From Marinobacterium litorale DSM 23545 (GTDB lineage: Bacteria; Pseudomonadota; Gammaproteobacteria; Pseudomonadales; Balneatricaceae): DNA of 64,000 nt. The notes beneath the pieces were generated by a model, which was given only the letters and a program-made list of their open reading frames with translations, was not told where the DNA came from and did not search any database. Of this stretch, positions 62,370 through 64,000 are shown one piece after another (position 1 is the stretch's first letter; the number at the start of each line of letters is the position of its first letter). The DNA is taken from contig NZ_AUAZ01000007.1 of the NCBI RefSeq assembly GCF_000428985.1, positions 1 to 64,000 on the forward strand, given 5' to 3'. The translations under genes were made by a program, and so were the position numbers.

Positions 62370-64000
62370 ATGTCCAATCCATTGCTCGAACAGCATCTCT
62401 TACCCCCTTTTAGCCGCATTAGCGCTGCAGATGTGGAGCCGGCGATTGATGAATTGCTCGATCGCAACCGCAAGCGTATTGCCGAATTGACCGAGAGCAG
62501 CGGTTCGCGGGACTGGGATTCTCTGGTTGCTGTACTTGAGCAGCTTAACGATGAGTTGAGTCAGGCCTGGGCGCCGGTTTCCCACCTGAACTCTGTCATG
62601 AACAGTGATGAGCTGCGTGAAGCCTATAACCGTTGCCTGCCCAAACTGTCAGAGTATTGGACCGAACTGGGGCAGAACCAGGCGCTGTATCACGCCTATC
62701 AGGCGCTGGCCGACAGTGAAGCGTACAACGCATTGAGCCAGGCCCAGAAAACGGCCATTGACCACGCGCTGCGCGATTTCAGGCTCTCCGGTATTGCGCT
62801 GCCCGAGGCGGAGCAGAAGCGCTATGCCGAGTTGCAGAAACGTTTATCGGAGCTGACCACCAAGTTTTCGGAAAACGTGCTCGATGCGACCCAGGGCTGG
62901 TACAAGCATGTGACCGATGAAAGCCAACTGGCAGGGTTTCCAGAGCATGCGGTGAGCGCTGCGCGCGAAGCCGCACAGGAGAGAGAGCTGGAGGGCTGGG
63001 TTATCACGCTAGATTTTCCTGCTTATTACGCAGTGATGACCCATGCCGAGGATCGCAGTCTGCGCGAGGAGCTTTATCGGGCTTACAGCACGCGCGCGTC
63101 CGATCAGGGGCCGATGGCGGGTCAGTGGGATAACTCGGCGATTATGACCGAGATCCTGGATCTTCGCGTTGAACTGGCCAAGCTGCTTGGCTTTAACAGC
63201 TACGCTGACTATTCACTGGCCACCAAGATGGCGCAGACACCGGATCAGGTGATCGGTTTTATTGAGGACCTGGCCGCAAAAAGCCGGGCGATGGCTGAGC
63301 AGGAGCTCGGCGAGCTCAAGCAGTTTGCACTTGAGATCGATGGCCTCGATGAGCTTTGCGCCTGGGATCTCACCTACTACGGGGAGAAACTCAAACTTGC
63401 CCGTTTCGATATTTCACAACAGGCGCTGCGCCCCTACTTCCCATTGCCCAAAGTTCTGGAAGGTTTGTTTGCGGTGGCCGGGCGTCTGTTTGACGTTCAA
63501 TTCGAACAGGTCCATGACTTTGACAGCTGGCACAAGGATGCTCGCCTTTACCGCCTGAGTCGTGATGGTGAAGCGATCGCGTACTGCTATCTGGATCCGT
63601 TCGCACGCGCTAAAAAGCGCGGAGGCGCCTGGATGGCCGATTGCCGTGTTCGCCGCAAGCTGGAAAACGGTTCAACCCAGCTACCCGTGGCCTTTCTGGT
63701 GTGCAATTTCACCCCCCCCACCGGCGATCAGCCTGCGCTGCTGACCCATGATGAAGTCACCACCCTCTTCCACGAATTTGGGCACGGTCTGCATCATATG
63801 CTGACCAAGATCGACTGTGCTGATGTCAGTGGCATAAACGGCGTTGCCTGGGATGCGGTGGAACTGCCCAGCCAATTCCTAGAAAACTGGTGCTGGGAGC
63901 CCCAGGCGCTGGCGCTGATTTCCGGACATCACGAAACCGGGGAGCCGCTGCCGCAGGAGATGCTCGACAAAATGCTGGCCGCCAAGCATTTCCAGTCTGG
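62370..64000 (+). CDS. prlC: Oligopeptidase A, N-terminal part (runs off the window)
   Basis: M3-family zinc metallopeptidase that degrades short peptides, including cleaved signal peptides. The 543 codons seen (E. coli PrlC is 680 aa) begin SNPLLEQHLLPPFSRI and include the zinc site LFHEFGHGLHHML (HEFGH). Residues such as NGVAWDAVELPSQFLENW lie beyond it. GGAGG is 9 nt before the ATG. The C-terminus is outside the window. Confidence 0.97.
   Translation, partial: MSNPLLEQHLLPPFSRISAADVEPAIDELLDRNRKRIAELTESSGSRDWDSLVAVLEQLNDELSQAWAPVSHLNSVMNSDELREAYNRCLPKLSEYWTELGQNQALYHAYQALADSEAYNALSQAQKTAIDHALRDFRLSGIALPEAEQKRYAELQKRLSELTTKFSENVLDATQGWYKHVTDESQLAGFPEHAVSAAREAAQERELEGWVITLDFPAYYAVMTHAEDRSLREELYRAYSTRASDQGPMAGQWDNSAIMTEILDLRVELAKLLGFNSYADYSLATKMAQTPDQVIGFIEDLAAKSRAMAEQELGELKQFALEIDGLDELCAWDLTYYGEKLKLARFDISQQALRPYFPLPKVLEGLFAVAGRLFDVQFEQVHDFDSWHKDARLYRLSRDGEAIAYCYLDPFARAKKRGGAWMADCRVRRKLENGSTQLPVAFLVCNFTPPTGDQPALLTHDEVTTLFHEFGHGLHHMLTKIDCADVSGINGVAWDAVELPSQFLENWCWEPQALALISGHHETGEPLPQEMLDKMLAAKHFQS

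Overview
The window is a chromosomal segment of a gammaproteobacterium, most like marine Oceanospirillales/Pseudomonadales-type bacteria. The evidence is the gene order (atp operon, parB-parA-rsmG-mnmG, an mnmG-side origin, then mnmE, yidC, rnpA, rpmH, dnaA, dnaN, recF, gyrB), the two-subunit glycyl-tRNA synthetase, hemF, trkA/trkH next to fmt-rsmB, and an iron-regulated imelysin cluster. I cannot name the genus. No nitrogenase genes are in the window, but a cowN gene implies a diazotroph.

Layout. 1-4933: end of a Tn7-like transposon (tnsA, tnsB, tnsC, right end with three 20-bp-spaced TnsB-type repeats), inserted 22 nt past the glmS stop codon; an IS630-family element interrupts it at the window edge. 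4956-12426: glmS and glmU, then an RND efflux pump and its membrane-fusion partner. 12498-19713: complete F1Fo ATP synthase operon with its sigma70 promoter and terminator. 19814-24073: parB, parA, rsmG, mnmG. 24074-24961: AT-rich, DnaA-box-rich probable oriC. 24962-30259: alkB, a CDF zinc-type exporter, mnmE, yidC, rnpA, rpmH. 30260-37084: dnaA control region, dnaA, dnaN, recF, gyrB. 37324-39613: an unknown gene, then the most unusual locus here. 39614-56613: glyQS, a lipid A-type acyltransferase, fmt-rsmB-trkA-trkH, def, a LysM protein, dprA, tsaC, hemF, aroE and a Lon-like protease. 56634-61634: Fur-type imelysin/di-heme/imelysin/DUF1513 cluster. 61706-64000: gamma carbonic anhydrase and the start of prlC.

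The locus at 37991-39509 is the main discovery candidate. A textbook sigma54 promoter (-24 TGGCAC, -12 TTGCA) precedes a hemerythrin gene. A CRP/FNR regulator resembling the CO sensor CooA follows after 3 nt, and then cowN, the protein that sustains nitrogen fixation under CO. A perfect dyad, TGTCAG-N4-CTGACA, matching the CooA operator form, overlaps the regulator's stop codon and lies about 70 nt before cowN. I infer a small gas-protection module for nitrogenase: sigma54 switches it on with nitrogen fixation, hemerythrin handles O2, and the CooA-like sensor boosts cowN when CO is present. Immediately upstream of the sigma54 promoter sit two parS centromere sites, the probable targets of the ParB encoded 18 kb away, so chromosome segregation and this operon share one intergenic region.
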